Notes under the pieces: model-generated
Seen by the model: the letters and a program-made list of their open reading frames with translations, nothing else
Databases searched by the model: none
What the model was told of the DNA's origin: nothing
Shown here: positions 23,047-32,300 of the stretch, in pieces
How positions within the stretch are numbered: the first letter of the stretch is position 1
Layout: each line of letters begins with the position of its first letter
Made by a program: the position numbers and the translations under genes
Source: Syntrophorhabdaceae bacterium
GTDB lineage: Bacteria; Desulfobacterota; Syntrophorhabdia; Syntrophorhabdales; Syntrophorhabdaceae
Length of the DNA: 64,000 nucleotides
Assembly: GCA_036504895.1 (NCBI GenBank)
Contig: DASXUJ010000048.1
Location: 38,189 to 102,188 of the forward strand
Direction: 5' to 3'

Positions 23047-24756
23047 ATGAGGTATTTTGCCCTCGCCGTCGATTACGACGGCACCCTTGCGACGCAAGGC
23101 ATCGTCCATGAGGCCACCGTTGCAGCCCTCGAAAGGCTGCGCCACTCCGGGCGGAAGCTCCTCCTTGTCACCGGCCGCGAATTAGAGGACCTTCAGGGCG
23201 TTTTTTCGGGGCTCGCCATATTCGATTTAATCGTGGCGGAGAACGGCGCCCTCCTCTACGATCCCGCCAGTCGCCAGGAAGAGCCGCTTGCAAAGTCCCC
23301 TCCCGGTGAATTCGCGGACACCCTGCGGCTGCGGGGAGTCCTTCCCCTTTCCACGGGCAGGGTTATCGTTGCCACGACGGAGCCGAATCAGACCGCGGTG
23401 CTCGACACGATCCGCACCATGGGCCTCGAGCTGCAGGTGATCTTTAATAAGGGTTCGGTGATGGTGCTGCCGAGCGGGATAAATAAAGCATCGGGATTGG
23501 GGGCGGCCCTTGAAAAGCTGAAGCTCTCTTCCCATAACGTGGTGGCCGCGGGGGATGCGGAGAACGACCATGCCTTTCTCGACAGCTGCGAATGCGCCGT
23601 TGCCGTTGCAAATGCACTGCCCTCCCTTAAGGAATCGGCCGACCTGGTGACATCGGCCGCCCAGGGTGCGGGGGTCGTCGAGCTGATAGATTGGATCCTC
23701 AGGTCCGATCTCACGGAGGTCGAAGCGAAGCTCGCTCGTCACCACCTCGTTCTTGGAGAGACACTGACCGGCGAGCCCGCCTTTCTCAAGCCTTACGGTG
23801 AGAACGTTCTTCTCGCAGGCACTTCCGGCGGTGGAAAGTCGACCCTCGCCACCCGTTTTGTCGAGGATCTGGTCTCCCATCGATACCAGGCGGTGATCAT
23901 CGACCCCGAGGGGGATTATGCCAACCTTCAGCCGGCGGCCATATTAGGAACAACACGTGCCGCACCGGACCCTGCCGAAGTCCTGAAGCTTCTTGAAAAT
24001 CCGCTTCAGCACGTGGTAGTCAGCCTCACCGGGGTAAGCCGGGACCAGCGTCCCTCATATTTCGAGGAGATCCTGCCCCGCCTTCTCGAGATACGGGGCC
24101 GTCTGGGCCATCCCCATTGGATCATCATCGATGAGACGCACCATGTCATGCCCGCGTCCAGGACCCCCGCTGTGGGCCTTTTCCCCGAGGGGATCAGCGG
24201 CCTCATGTTCGTGACCGTCGATCCCGGCCACGTGACTCCGAGCCTGCTGCCCATGATCGACGTGCTGCTTACCATCGGAGACGCACCGGAGCAGACCATC
24301 CGGGATTTCAGCGCTCTCACCGGAAGAGAGCCACCCCTGTTCGACACGTCGGGCCTGAAACCGGGCGATGCGTTTATCTGGCCCGTGCACAAATCCGCAC
24401 CGGTGCGGTTCAAAGGGAGCCCTCCGGAGATGGAGCGGCAGCGGCACAAGCGTAAATATGCCGAGGGAGAGCTGTCGCCGGAGACGAGCTTTTACTTCAG
24501 GGGCCCTGAAAGCAGGCTCAACCTGCGCGCCCAGAACCTCATGCTCTTCATCCAGGTCGCCGAAGGCATAGACGACGAGACCTGGCTCTACCACCTGAAA
24601 AGGGGTGATTACTCCCAATGGTTTCGGGGGTCGATAAAGGACGACGATCTCGCCGACACGGCGAAGGAGGTTGAATCCCTGGAAGGGATTGGGGCCTCCG
24701 TAAGCCGCGAGCGGATCAAATCGCTGATCGAGGAGCGTTACACGGTCGCGGCGTGA
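23047..24756 (+). CDS. HAD-IIB phosphatase fused to a HerA/FtsK-like P-loop ATPase
   Basis: This is a 569-aa two-domain protein. Residues 1-220 are a HAD hydrolase of the IIB (Cof/sucrose-phosphatase) type with D9-Y-D-G-T, the TGR motif, K147 and the GDAEND motif at 169-174. Residues 235-480 are a P-loop ATPase of HerA or type IV secretion ATPase type, with Walker A AGTSGGGKST (257-266), DPEGDY at 286-291 and Walker B WIIIDETHH (358-366). The C-terminal 90 residues are probably helical. Domain fusion is uninterrupted in frame and there is no stop or frameshift between them. The ribosome site is poor, and the start was chosen because the HAD domain begins at residue 2. Function of the fusion is unknown; sugar-phosphate control of an ATPase is conceivable. 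Confidence 0.85.
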   Translation: MRYFALAVDYDGTLATQGIVHEATVAALERLRHSGRKLLLVTGRELEDLQGVFSGLAIFDLIVAENGALLYDPASRQEEPLAKSPPGEFADTLRLRGVLPLSTGRVIVATTEPNQTAVLDTIRTMGLELQVIFNKGSVMVLPSGINKASGLGAALEKLKLSSHNVVAAGDAENDHAFLDSCECAVAVANALPSLKESADLVTSAAQGAGVVELIDWILRSDLTEVEAKLARHHLVLGETLTGEPAFLKPYGENVLLAGTSGGGKSTLATRFVEDLVSHRYQAVIIDPEGDYANLQPAAILGTTRAAPDPAEVLKLLENPLQHVVVSLTGVSRDQRPSYFEEILPRLLEIRGRLGHPHWIIIDETHHVMPASRTPAVGLFPEGISGLMFVTVDPGHVTPSLLPMIDVLLTIGDAPEQTIRDFSALTGREPPLFDTSGLKPGDAFIWPVHKSAPVRFKGSPPEMERQRHKRKYAEGELSPETSFYFRGPESRLNLRAQNLMLFIQVAEGIDDETWLYHLKRGDYSQWFRGSIKDDDLADTAKEVESLEGIGASVSRERIKSLIEERYTVAA

Positions 24757-24802
24757 AGAACGAAAAAGGGCACGCACCGGTGGAAAGGGCGCGCGCCTGT
24801 GT

Positions 24803-27238
24803 TTAAAGCTTTATGTGGAGGCTTTCGCCGAGCTTCCTGAACGCCGCCTCCCGCCGCAGGGCGTCTTCATTTCCCGTCTTCGCCGCTACGTCAATAAACT
24901 CGCCCTTCTCTTTTCTCAAGGTGAAATATACGTTCTGGGCCCTCCACAGGTCGAGGTGCAGGGGCAGACCCTCCAGAACCTGCAGCGCCTCGCTCACCTT
25001 CTCCATGAGGGGAATCATGTCCGGCCCCTCCGGGTCCCGGGCCACCTCGTGGAGTCGCGCATGGATCCAGGTGCCGGCAGCCAGGGAGATCCCTTCCGCG
25101 TTGATCTGAACTTCCCATTTTTTCGTATCCTCCACCAATTGGGAGAGCTTTTCAACAGAGACATCGCCCCTAAAGATCGTCTCCAGGTCGTCGTTCAAAG
25201 TCTGCTCCGCCGCGAGACGCATTTGAGGAGGGACAGGGTTCCGCAAAGATTGGAGAAAAGCCATAAGGCTGTAGTTATCTTCATAGATCGTCCGGTAAAG
25301 GGCCATAATTCCGTCGTAGCGGTCTTTCAGTATCTCATTGATGACGAATCTCTGCTGATCCCTGAAGAGATGCCAGAGGTTGAAATTCGAAGAGGAAGGA
25401 AAGTGCCTGTCCATGGTCCTGACCATTTCCGCCACATCTCCTTTTTTGAATGCAGACATGACTTCATCGTGCATGGTATTGAACTTTTCTTCGGTCTCGA
25501 ACTCTTTTACCCCGCTCGACACATTATGGTCGCCCATGTAGACGGCGGCGAGGTTGAGACAGGCCTCATCCCACGTCCAATCGGAGCGTACGCGCCCCCT
25601 CCCGATCGCGAGCTTCATCTTACCCGCCGCTTCCGTATCGAATACCTCATCATCTATCGTAAAGGAGTAAATACGCTTTCCTTGTTCGGGATATTCCATG
25701 AAGAGAGAGGATATAATGTAATGGGCAGCCACACGCAGGATGTCGACTTTCGCCGGTTTCACGTAGAGCTCGTACACCTTGGCACCGTCCCCGACCACGT
25801 TGCCCGGGGCCTTCGCAAGCATGGCGACGAACTCAGGCTCCACAGGCGATTCCTGTCCCAGGCCGTCGAGGAGTTGGATCATCCGCGCCGCGTATTGTAT
25901 CACCTGAACGGTCTCTATGCCCGAGATCTCGTCGAAGAACCAGCCGCAGCTGGTGTACATGAGCATGGCGCACCGCTGCATCAGAAGAAGCTGGAGGGCC
26001 CTGACCTTCTCCTCGTCGCTGAGGGGCCTGACGCTGTGCTCCTCCAGAAAAAGGGAGACCTTTTCCTCCGAAGGGTCGAGTACCACATCGATATACTCAT
26101 CTCTCGCGCGCCACGGATTTTTAAGGTACTTCCCCGCTTCCTTTTCATAGACCGGTAAGGCCTTGTCCCTTAGCCAGTCGAGGGACTCCCTCAAGGGCTT
26201 TCTCCACTTCTGGTGCCATCCCTGATGCATCCCCGAATTGCACCCGCAATTCTCCTTCCACCGTAACACGCCATGGGCACAGCTCCATGACGAGTTCTCG
26301 TAGATTTCGACGGCCCGGGTCGGTGGGTGGTGTTCAAGATATTCACCGTACACGGTGACCTTTGCAAGGTTGTTCGACTCGATGTGGTGGAGGGCATAGG
26401 CAAGGGCCATATCCCCGAAATGGTGGTGATGGCCGTAGGTCTCGCCGTCAGTGGCGATGTGCACGAGCTGGTCCCATGTCCGGTCATCGTTGAAGGCGCC
26501 GATCAACCTGTTCGCGAAGGACTCTCCCTGCTTCAATATATCTTCGAAGGCGATGCCTCTCGAGATGGGGCCGTCGTAAAAGAACAGGTTGATGCTCTTG
26601 CCCGAGGGGAGGGGACAGGAATAGACCATGGTGGGATCGATCGCCTCCCCGTCCACGCTCTGCCATCCGTTCACGTCGTCGAGGTCCCTCACCTGGTGCG
26701 CCTGTCTCGGCGCGAGCACCGTAAACTTGATCCCCTGCTCCGCCAGGACCTCCAGGGTCTCAAGGTCGACCGCGGTTTCAGGCAGCCACATGCCCTCCGG
26801 CTCGCGATGAAATCTGTGCACGAAATCTTTGATACCCCATAACACCTGGGTCCTCTTATCGCTCCTGTTTGCCAGGGGCATGATGAGGTGGTTATATGCC
26901 TGGGCGATCGCGGAGCCGTGGCCGGAAAACCTCTCCATGCTCACCCGGTCCGCTTCCAGAACCGCTCCATACGTCTCCGGTGCGTGAACCTCCATCCAAC
27001 TCAGAAGGGTGGGGCCGAAATTGAAGCTTATCCTGGAATAGTTGTTGACGATGTCGATAATTCCGCCGTCTCCCCCTGTGATGCGTGACGCGGTATTGGG
27101 GGCGTAACATTCCGCGTCTATCCTGTCATTCCAGTCATGGAAGGGATAGGCGGAGTCCTGCACCTCCACTGCCTCGAGCCAGGGGTTTTCCCGCGGAGGT
27201 TGATAAAAATGGCCGTGAATGCACACGTATCGATCCAT
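24803..27238 (-). CDS. Glycoside hydrolase family 57 / DUF3536 protein
   Basis: This 811-aa protein begins with the GH57 signature YVCIHGHFYQPPRENPWLE and continues with FVHRFHREPEGMWLPETAVD, FNDDRTWDQLVHIATDGETY and GHHHHFGDMALAYALHHI, then the long DUF3536 domain in the C-terminal half. GH57 enzymes are alpha-glucan amylases, branching or 4-alpha-glucanotransferase-type enzymes. The glutamate in MWLPE is a likely catalytic residue and the ATDGETYGHH block a second. No signal peptide is visible, so it probably acts on cytosolic glycogen-like glucan, together with the debranching enzyme and TreZ of this window. Confidence 0.88.
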   Translation of the reverse strand: MDRYVCIHGHFYQPPRENPWLEAVEVQDSAYPFHDWNDRIDAECYAPNTASRITGGDGGIIDIVNNYSRISFNFGPTLLSWMEVHAPETYGAVLEADRVSMERFSGHGSAIAQAYNHLIMPLANRSDKRTQVLWGIKDFVHRFHREPEGMWLPETAVDLETLEVLAEQGIKFTVLAPRQAHQVRDLDDVNGWQSVDGEAIDPTMVYSCPLPSGKSINLFFYDGPISRGIAFEDILKQGESFANRLIGAFNDDRTWDQLVHIATDGETYGHHHHFGDMALAYALHHIESNNLAKVTVYGEYLEHHPPTRAVEIYENSSWSCAHGVLRWKENCGCNSGMHQGWHQKWRKPLRESLDWLRDKALPVYEKEAGKYLKNPWRARDEYIDVVLDPSEEKVSLFLEEHSVRPLSDEEKVRALQLLLMQRCAMLMYTSCGWFFDEISGIETVQVIQYAARMIQLLDGLGQESPVEPEFVAMLAKAPGNVVGDGAKVYELYVKPAKVDILRVAAHYIISSLFMEYPEQGKRIYSFTIDDEVFDTEAAGKMKLAIGRGRVRSDWTWDEACLNLAAVYMGDHNVSSGVKEFETEEKFNTMHDEVMSAFKKGDVAEMVRTMDRHFPSSSNFNLWHLFRDQQRFVINEILKDRYDGIMALYRTIYEDNYSLMAFLQSLRNPVPPQMRLAAEQTLNDDLETIFRGDVSVEKLSQLVEDTKKWEVQINAEGISLAAGTWIHARLHEVARDPEGPDMIPLMEKVSEALQVLEGLPLHLDLWRAQNVYFTLRKEKGEFIDVAAKTGNEDALRREAAFRKLGESLHIKL

Positions 27239-27519
27239 AGTCTCCTCGCTCTCTCATCCGTGGGAGTGGCCCATCGGAAAGGAATATATGTGCAACCTAA
27301 GTACCGGACCCAGGCCCGTCAAGAATTAAAAGTACTACACAAAGAGACGATCAACGCCCAGGGGTCTTGACAATGCCCTAGGGCCGACTCAATGTATGAG
27401 TCATGAGACGGGAGGCCAAAGGTCTGCACGAAAGTGAAAAATAATGGGTCTTTGCGGCCGTGCCCGTTTCGAAACGGTTCCCGGGGAGACGGAAAAGCGT
27501 CTCCGAAAGGAAGGAGACC
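27239..27519 (+). promoter_or_regulatory. Intergenic region before the DUF6496 gene
   Basis: This gap of about 280 bases separates divergent genes. It holds a TTCGAAACGG/CGTTTCGAA-type palindromic patch near 27466-27477 and a hairpin with stem GGAGACG/CGTCTCC around a GAAAAG loop (27485-27504) just before the ribosome site of the next ORF. I see no consensus promoter. Confidence 0.3.
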
Positions 27520-27606
27520 ATGCTCACCAGGATCTTGTCGTTCACTGTCATAGCGGTTCCCGCGGCTCTTAATCGAGTTATGGAGGCCATGCTGACGAAA
27601 AGGTAA
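27520..27606 (+). CDS. Possible 28-residue peptide
   Basis: AAGGAAGGAGACC precedes an ATG opening a 28-codon frame whose product starts MLTRILSFTVIAVPAALN and ends MLTKR. It is mildly amphipathic. The strong ribosome site and its place directly upstream of the DUF6496 gene make translation plausible, but conservation cannot be judged here. Confidence 0.35.
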   Translation: MLTRILSFTVIAVPAALNRVMEAMLTKR

Positions 27607-27634
27607 GCCCGAAAGGGAGAAAAAGGAGGGCCGG

Positions 27635-27817
27635 ATGGCCAGATACTCGAAGAAGTCACAGGATACGGTCAAAGAGGTGATGGAAGAATTTAAGGAAGGG
27701 AAATTGAAAAGCGGCAAGAGCGGGAAGAAAGTGACGAACAGGAAGCAAGCCGTTGCCATAGGACTTTCCGAGGCCCGCAAAAAGGGCGCGAAGGTGCCTC
27801 CGCCGCCGGACAAGTAG
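27635..27817 (+). CDS. DUF6496-like basic small protein
   Basis: This 60-residue, highly basic protein has ARYSKKSQDTVKEVMEEFKEG, then GKLKSGKSGKKVTNRKQAVA, and ends with a KKGAKVPPPP tail. The KSGKVTNRKQAIAIGLSEAR pattern is typical of the DUF6496 family, which is found in many bacteria and probably binds nucleic acids or is a stress protein; that role is not established. AAGGAGGG lies 5 bases before the ATG. It is convergent with the MFS gene 20 bases away. Confidence 0.75.
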   Translation: MARYSKKSQDTVKEVMEEFKEGKLKSGKSGKKVTNRKQAVAIGLSEARKKGAKVPPPPDK

Positions 27818-27837
27818 AACGATTCAGCAGAATTCTT

Positions 27838-29316
27838 TCAGCGCCCCTCTCTTGCCTCGGCGGAAAGGGGCGCTGCCACTTTCTCGAGGGATTGCATCTC
27901 CGCCTTCACCCCGTAGATCGCCTCAATTGCGGCAGCGCCGATCATGAGCAACGCGCCCGCGATATAACCGTAGAAAACGTGTATCCTGGAGCCGGTGCCG
28001 ATGAGGGTGCCGAAGAGCCAGGGAGCGGCGACACCTCCCGCGGCAGTACCCACCGAATAGAAGAAGGCGATCGCCATAGCCCGCGTCTCCAGGGGAAAGA
28101 CTTCGCTTACCGTGAGATAAGCTGAGCTTGCCGCCGCGGAGGCGAAAAAGAAGATCGCGGTCCAGAGCGCGGTCTGACCTTCGGGAGAAAGGCTCGACAG
28201 GGAAAAGAGATAACCGGTAAGGGCCAGGAGAAGGCCTGAAATAGTATAAGTCCCGGCGATCATCTGCCTTCTCCCTATAGTATCGAAGAAGCGCCCGAGG
28301 ACGAGGGGGCCCATGAAGTTGCCTATTGCAAGAGGGAGAAGGAACTGGCCGGTCGCGGTCGCGGGTACGTGGTAGAACCTGGTCAGCACCAGGGCATAGG
28401 TAAAGAAAATCGCATTATACAAAAACGCCTGGGAGATGACCAATGAGAGGCCGACGACGGAGCGGGTCCGGTAATGGGTGAACATGGTGCGGGCGACGCT
28501 GCCGAAGCCGAAGGTCCTGCGGGGGTAGAGGGTCAGGTATTCAGTGGGGGTGGGAAGCTTCCGCCCCGTCGCCCCCTCGATCTCCGCCTCGACCCGGGCG
28601 ACCACTCCCTCCGCCTCTTCGCGTCTTCCGTGGGTGCAAAGCCACCGCGGGCTCTCCGGCACATGCCTTCGCACGAAAAGAATAATAAGCCCGAGCAGCG
28701 CGCCGGTGCCGAAGGCAATGCGCCAACCGAGCTCGACCGGAAAGAGACGGGGGTCGAGAAACCCGATGGCGGAAACGGAGCCGAGGGCGGCCCCCACCCA
28801 AAAACTCCCGTTGATGATCAGGTTCACGCGGCCCCGGACCCGTGCCGGGATCAGCTCATCGATCGCGGAGTTGATAGCCGCATACTCTCCGCCTATCCCG
28901 GTGCCGGTGATAAAACGGAAGATGGTGAAGCTCAGGAGGTCCCAGGAGAAGGCGGTGAGAAAGGCGCCGCTGAGATAGACGGCGAGGGTGACAAAAAAGA
29001 AGACCTTACGGCCGTACCGGTCGGTAAGGTAGCCGAAGACAAGAGAGCCCAGCACCGCGCCCGTGAGGTAAAAAGATGCAATGATGCCGAGTTCGGGGCT
29101 GGTGAAACCCAGAGTCTCAGGCTCCTGGAGTATGCCGCTCATTGCCCCTGTGAGCGTGACTTCAAGCCCGTCAAGCACCCAGGTGATACCGAGGGCGATC
29201 ACCACGAGCCAATGAAACCTGCTCCAGGGCAGCCGGTCGAGGCGTGCCGGCAGGAGCGTCCGGAAGGGCTCCGCGTCGAAAGCCGGACCCTCGGGCGGGG
29301 AAAGGGATGACGCCAC
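27838..29316 (-). CDS. MFS transporter, sugar-porter type
   Basis: This 492-aa protein has 12 predicted membrane helices. GYLTDRYGRKVFF (the MFS signature after helix 2) and GTGIGGEYAAINSAIDELIP with RVRGRVN point to the metabolite:H+ symporter or sugar-porter branches. The second half has the mirrored LGRFFDTIGRRQM motif. The start is GTG 29316, preceded by GGAAGGTGA. Only three bases separate it from the stop of the giant glucan synthase gene, so the two are probably co-transcribed. Substrate is unknown; aromatic acids and sugars are both possible for this branch. Confidence 0.85.
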   Translation of the reverse strand: MASSLSPPEGPAFDAEPFRTLLPARLDRLPWSRFHWLVVIALGITWVLDGLEVTLTGAMSGILQEPETLGFTSPELGIIASFYLTGAVLGSLVFGYLTDRYGRKVFFFVTLAVYLSGAFLTAFSWDLLSFTIFRFITGTGIGGEYAAINSAIDELIPARVRGRVNLIINGSFWVGAALGSVSAIGFLDPRLFPVELGWRIAFGTGALLGLIILFVRRHVPESPRWLCTHGRREEAEGVVARVEAEIEGATGRKLPTPTEYLTLYPRRTFGFGSVARTMFTHYRTRSVVGLSLVISQAFLYNAIFFTYALVLTRFYHVPATATGQFLLPLAIGNFMGPLVLGRFFDTIGRRQMIAGTYTISGLLLALTGYLFSLSSLSPEGQTALWTAIFFFASAAASSAYLTVSEVFPLETRAMAIAFFYSVGTAAGGVAAPWLFGTLIGTGSRIHVFYGYIAGALLMIGAAAIEAIYGVKAEMQSLEKVAAPLSAEAREGR

Positions 29317-29319
29317 TAC

Positions 29320-32300
29320 TCACCTTCCGGTGGGAGCTTCAGCGCGGATTACTGCAGTGACTTCGTGTGTCAGTCCGTCATCGGAAAGGGGCATCCCCTG
29401 TTCATTCAGGATATGCCCGTCACATGTAATTTCCGTAAATCCCCTGTTGAGGCCATGGGGATTTGCCACTTGAATGTGATAAAGGCTTCTTCCGAAGCGG
29501 TATGTCACCCTATAGCCCGGCCAATCTTTCGGAATGCAGGGCGATATGAGGAGGGTATCGCCTCTCCGGCATATGCCGAGGATTGCCTCCAGGCCCACCC
29601 GGTACATCCATCCGGCCGCACCCGTATACCATGTCCATCCTGCCCGACCCGTGTGAGGCGCGGTGCTGTATACATCCGCGGCGACCACGTAAGGCTCCCC
29701 GCGGTAAAGGGCGATCTTCTCCTCTGTATCGCCGTGGGTGATCGGGTTGAGCATACGGAAGAGGTCGACTGCCCGCTCCCCCTGTCCAAGAAGGGCATAG
29801 GCCCAAACGCTCCACAGGGCGGCGTGGGTATACTGACCCCCATTTTCCCTGATTCCCGGGGGGTAGCCTTTGATGTAACCGGGATCGTGGGGGGTTTTAT
29901 CAAAAGGGGGAGCAAAAAGCTGTACGAGCTGTGCCTCCGGGTTTACGAGCCTCTCCATCACCGATTCCATGGCTTTTTCCGTGCGGGATTTTCCACCGGC
30001 CCCCGAAATAACCGCCCAGGACTGGGCGATCGAATCGATCTGACACTCCCGGCTCCGACCCGATCCCAGGGGGACGCCGTAATCATAATAGGCGCGAAGA
30101 TACCATTCTCCGTCCCACGCGGTAGATTCAAGGTTTTGCTTGATGATATCGGCATGCTCGCGGTAAGCAGCAGCCTGTGTGTTCTCGCCCTCCATGTCAC
30201 ATATTCCGGCAAACTCGTTCATTACCGCATAGAGAAACCAGCCGAGCCAGATACTCTCACCGAGACCCTTGACGCCGACCCTGTTCATGCCGTCGTTCCA
30301 GTCGCCTGCGCCTATAAGGGGTATACCGTGCATACCGGAGGTCGATCCCTTGCGGATCGCCCGCCGGCAGTGCTCGAAAAGGCTGTACCCTTCGGGCGTG
30401 GTCTCATAATAGCCGTATCGCTCCTCCTCGTCGGGGTCCAGGGGTTTGTCCCGGAGAAAAGGCATTTTTTCGGCGAGAATCGACCTGTCGCCCGTGCTCT
30501 TCACATAATGAGCCGTGACAAAGGGCAGCCACAGAAGATCGTCGGAAATGCGGGTGCGAACGCCCCTCACCGAGGGCGGGTGCCACCAGTGCAGCACGTC
30601 GCCTTCCTCGAACTGCCTGCCTGCAGCCATGAGAATATGGGCACGGGCCAGTTCGGGGCCCACATGGACGAGGGCCATCACGTCCTGCAACTGATCTCTG
30701 AACCCGTAGGCGCCGCTCGACTGGTAGAGCGCCGTCCTCCCCCAAAGGCGGCAGGTAAGGGTCTGGTAGAGGAGCCAGCGGTTGAGCATGCCGTCCATGG
30801 CCGGATCCGGAGTTTCAACCCTAACCGCGCTCAAGAGGCTCTCCCAAAAAAGGGTTATCTTTTGCCGGGTGTTCTCCCCGTTCCCGGGCTGCCGGTATAG
30901 GTTCGCCAGGCGCAACGCGTCCCCCCGGTCCGCGCCCTCGCCCATGATGAAGCAGGTCTCTTTTGCTTCCCCGGGCTCAAGGTCGATGTGGACCTGTAAC
31001 GCCGCGCATGGATCGATGCCTGCCTCCGTGCGGTTCGCGAGGCCGATACGGGTAAGCGCCGCAGGACGTGCGGGATTTCCCATGGAACCCATGAATTCGG
31101 TGCGGCAGGCGGTCAATCCGTGAAGCTCCGTGTCGGAGCAGACAAATGCCACCCGCTCGTGAAATTCCGTATTATAGGCATTACGGGCGAGCAGTGCCTG
31201 CCCCAGCTCATCGAACTCGGAGACCACGAATTGCTGCATCCGCTCCCGGTCGTTCCCCAGGAGCCATTCCACATAATAGGTGAGGGTGACCCTCCGTGGG
31301 CGGCTCCACAGGTTTTCGAGCCGGACCTGCACGCATTTCACCGGGTCATCGAGGGCGGCGAACAGACATACCTTCTGTGCGAGGCCGTGGCTATGGTGCT
31401 CAAACTGCGAATAGCCCATACCGTGCCGGACCAGGTACGGTGCATTACCCGGAGAGGGGAGAGGCGTGGGTGACCATATCTGGGCCGTTTCTTCGTCCCG
31501 CAGGTAGAGGGCCTCCGCCGGGGTATCGATCAGGGGGTCGTTGTGCCAGGGGGTGAGCCGGTTTTCACCGCTGTTGATCGCCCAGGTGCAGCCCAGGCCG
31601 CCCTCGGACACAAGAAAGCCGAAAAAAGGGTTCGCTATGACGTTTATCCACGGCGCAGGCGTGGCCTGTCCCGGCTCGAGATAGATCACGTATTCCTCTC
31701 CCCCGGGGCTGAAGCCGCCGAGCCCGTTGTCCCATGCAAGATCCGTGGGCCGGGTAAGGGGTGGTGTGGGCTCTGTCTCTTCCGACGCGGATCGCCCGGG
31801 GACAAAGGCCGGCAGAGAGGCAGGCTCTCGCTGGAGGTTCTTCATCTGCTCGGCAAGGGAGCCTTTTTCTCCGTCCAGGATTGCCCTCGCCACCGTTTTC
31901 AGCAGAACCAGCTCCGCCTCATCGATCTGGTCGCCCCTGACGATAAAAATGCCGCCCCGGCGGTTTAACCAGGCATCACTGTTCGTGCGTGCAAGCAGCC
32001 TCAGGAGCTGCCCCTGAACCTCCTGCACATAACCCGTCTCCCGGGTATTGAGAATGACCAGGTCGATTTTCAGGCCCCGGTCCCGCCAATAGGTGTGGGC
32101 CCTGAGCAGCTCCTTCACCAGGGCAAGCTCTTCTTCCCTTCCGATGCAGAGAAGGAGAACAGGATAATCGCCCGAAACGGAAAAACGCCACAGGTCCTTC
32201 TGTCCTCTGGAATTGCTCGCGAGTATTTGCGGGTCCGCACGGAGGGCAGCATGGGGATAGAGAAGCACGGAAAGGAGTTCCTGTATGAGCTGCAGATCCC

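Noticed and set aside
24815..26158. 447-codon plus-strand frame opposite the GH57 gene
   Set aside because: Antisense to a strongly conserved enzyme, without a ribosome site or family similarity.
29365..30900. 511-codon plus-strand frame opposite the glucan synthase gene
   Set aside because: It is a shadow of the GH94 domain; GC-rich genes often leave such open antisense frames, and the product is low in recognisable motifs.
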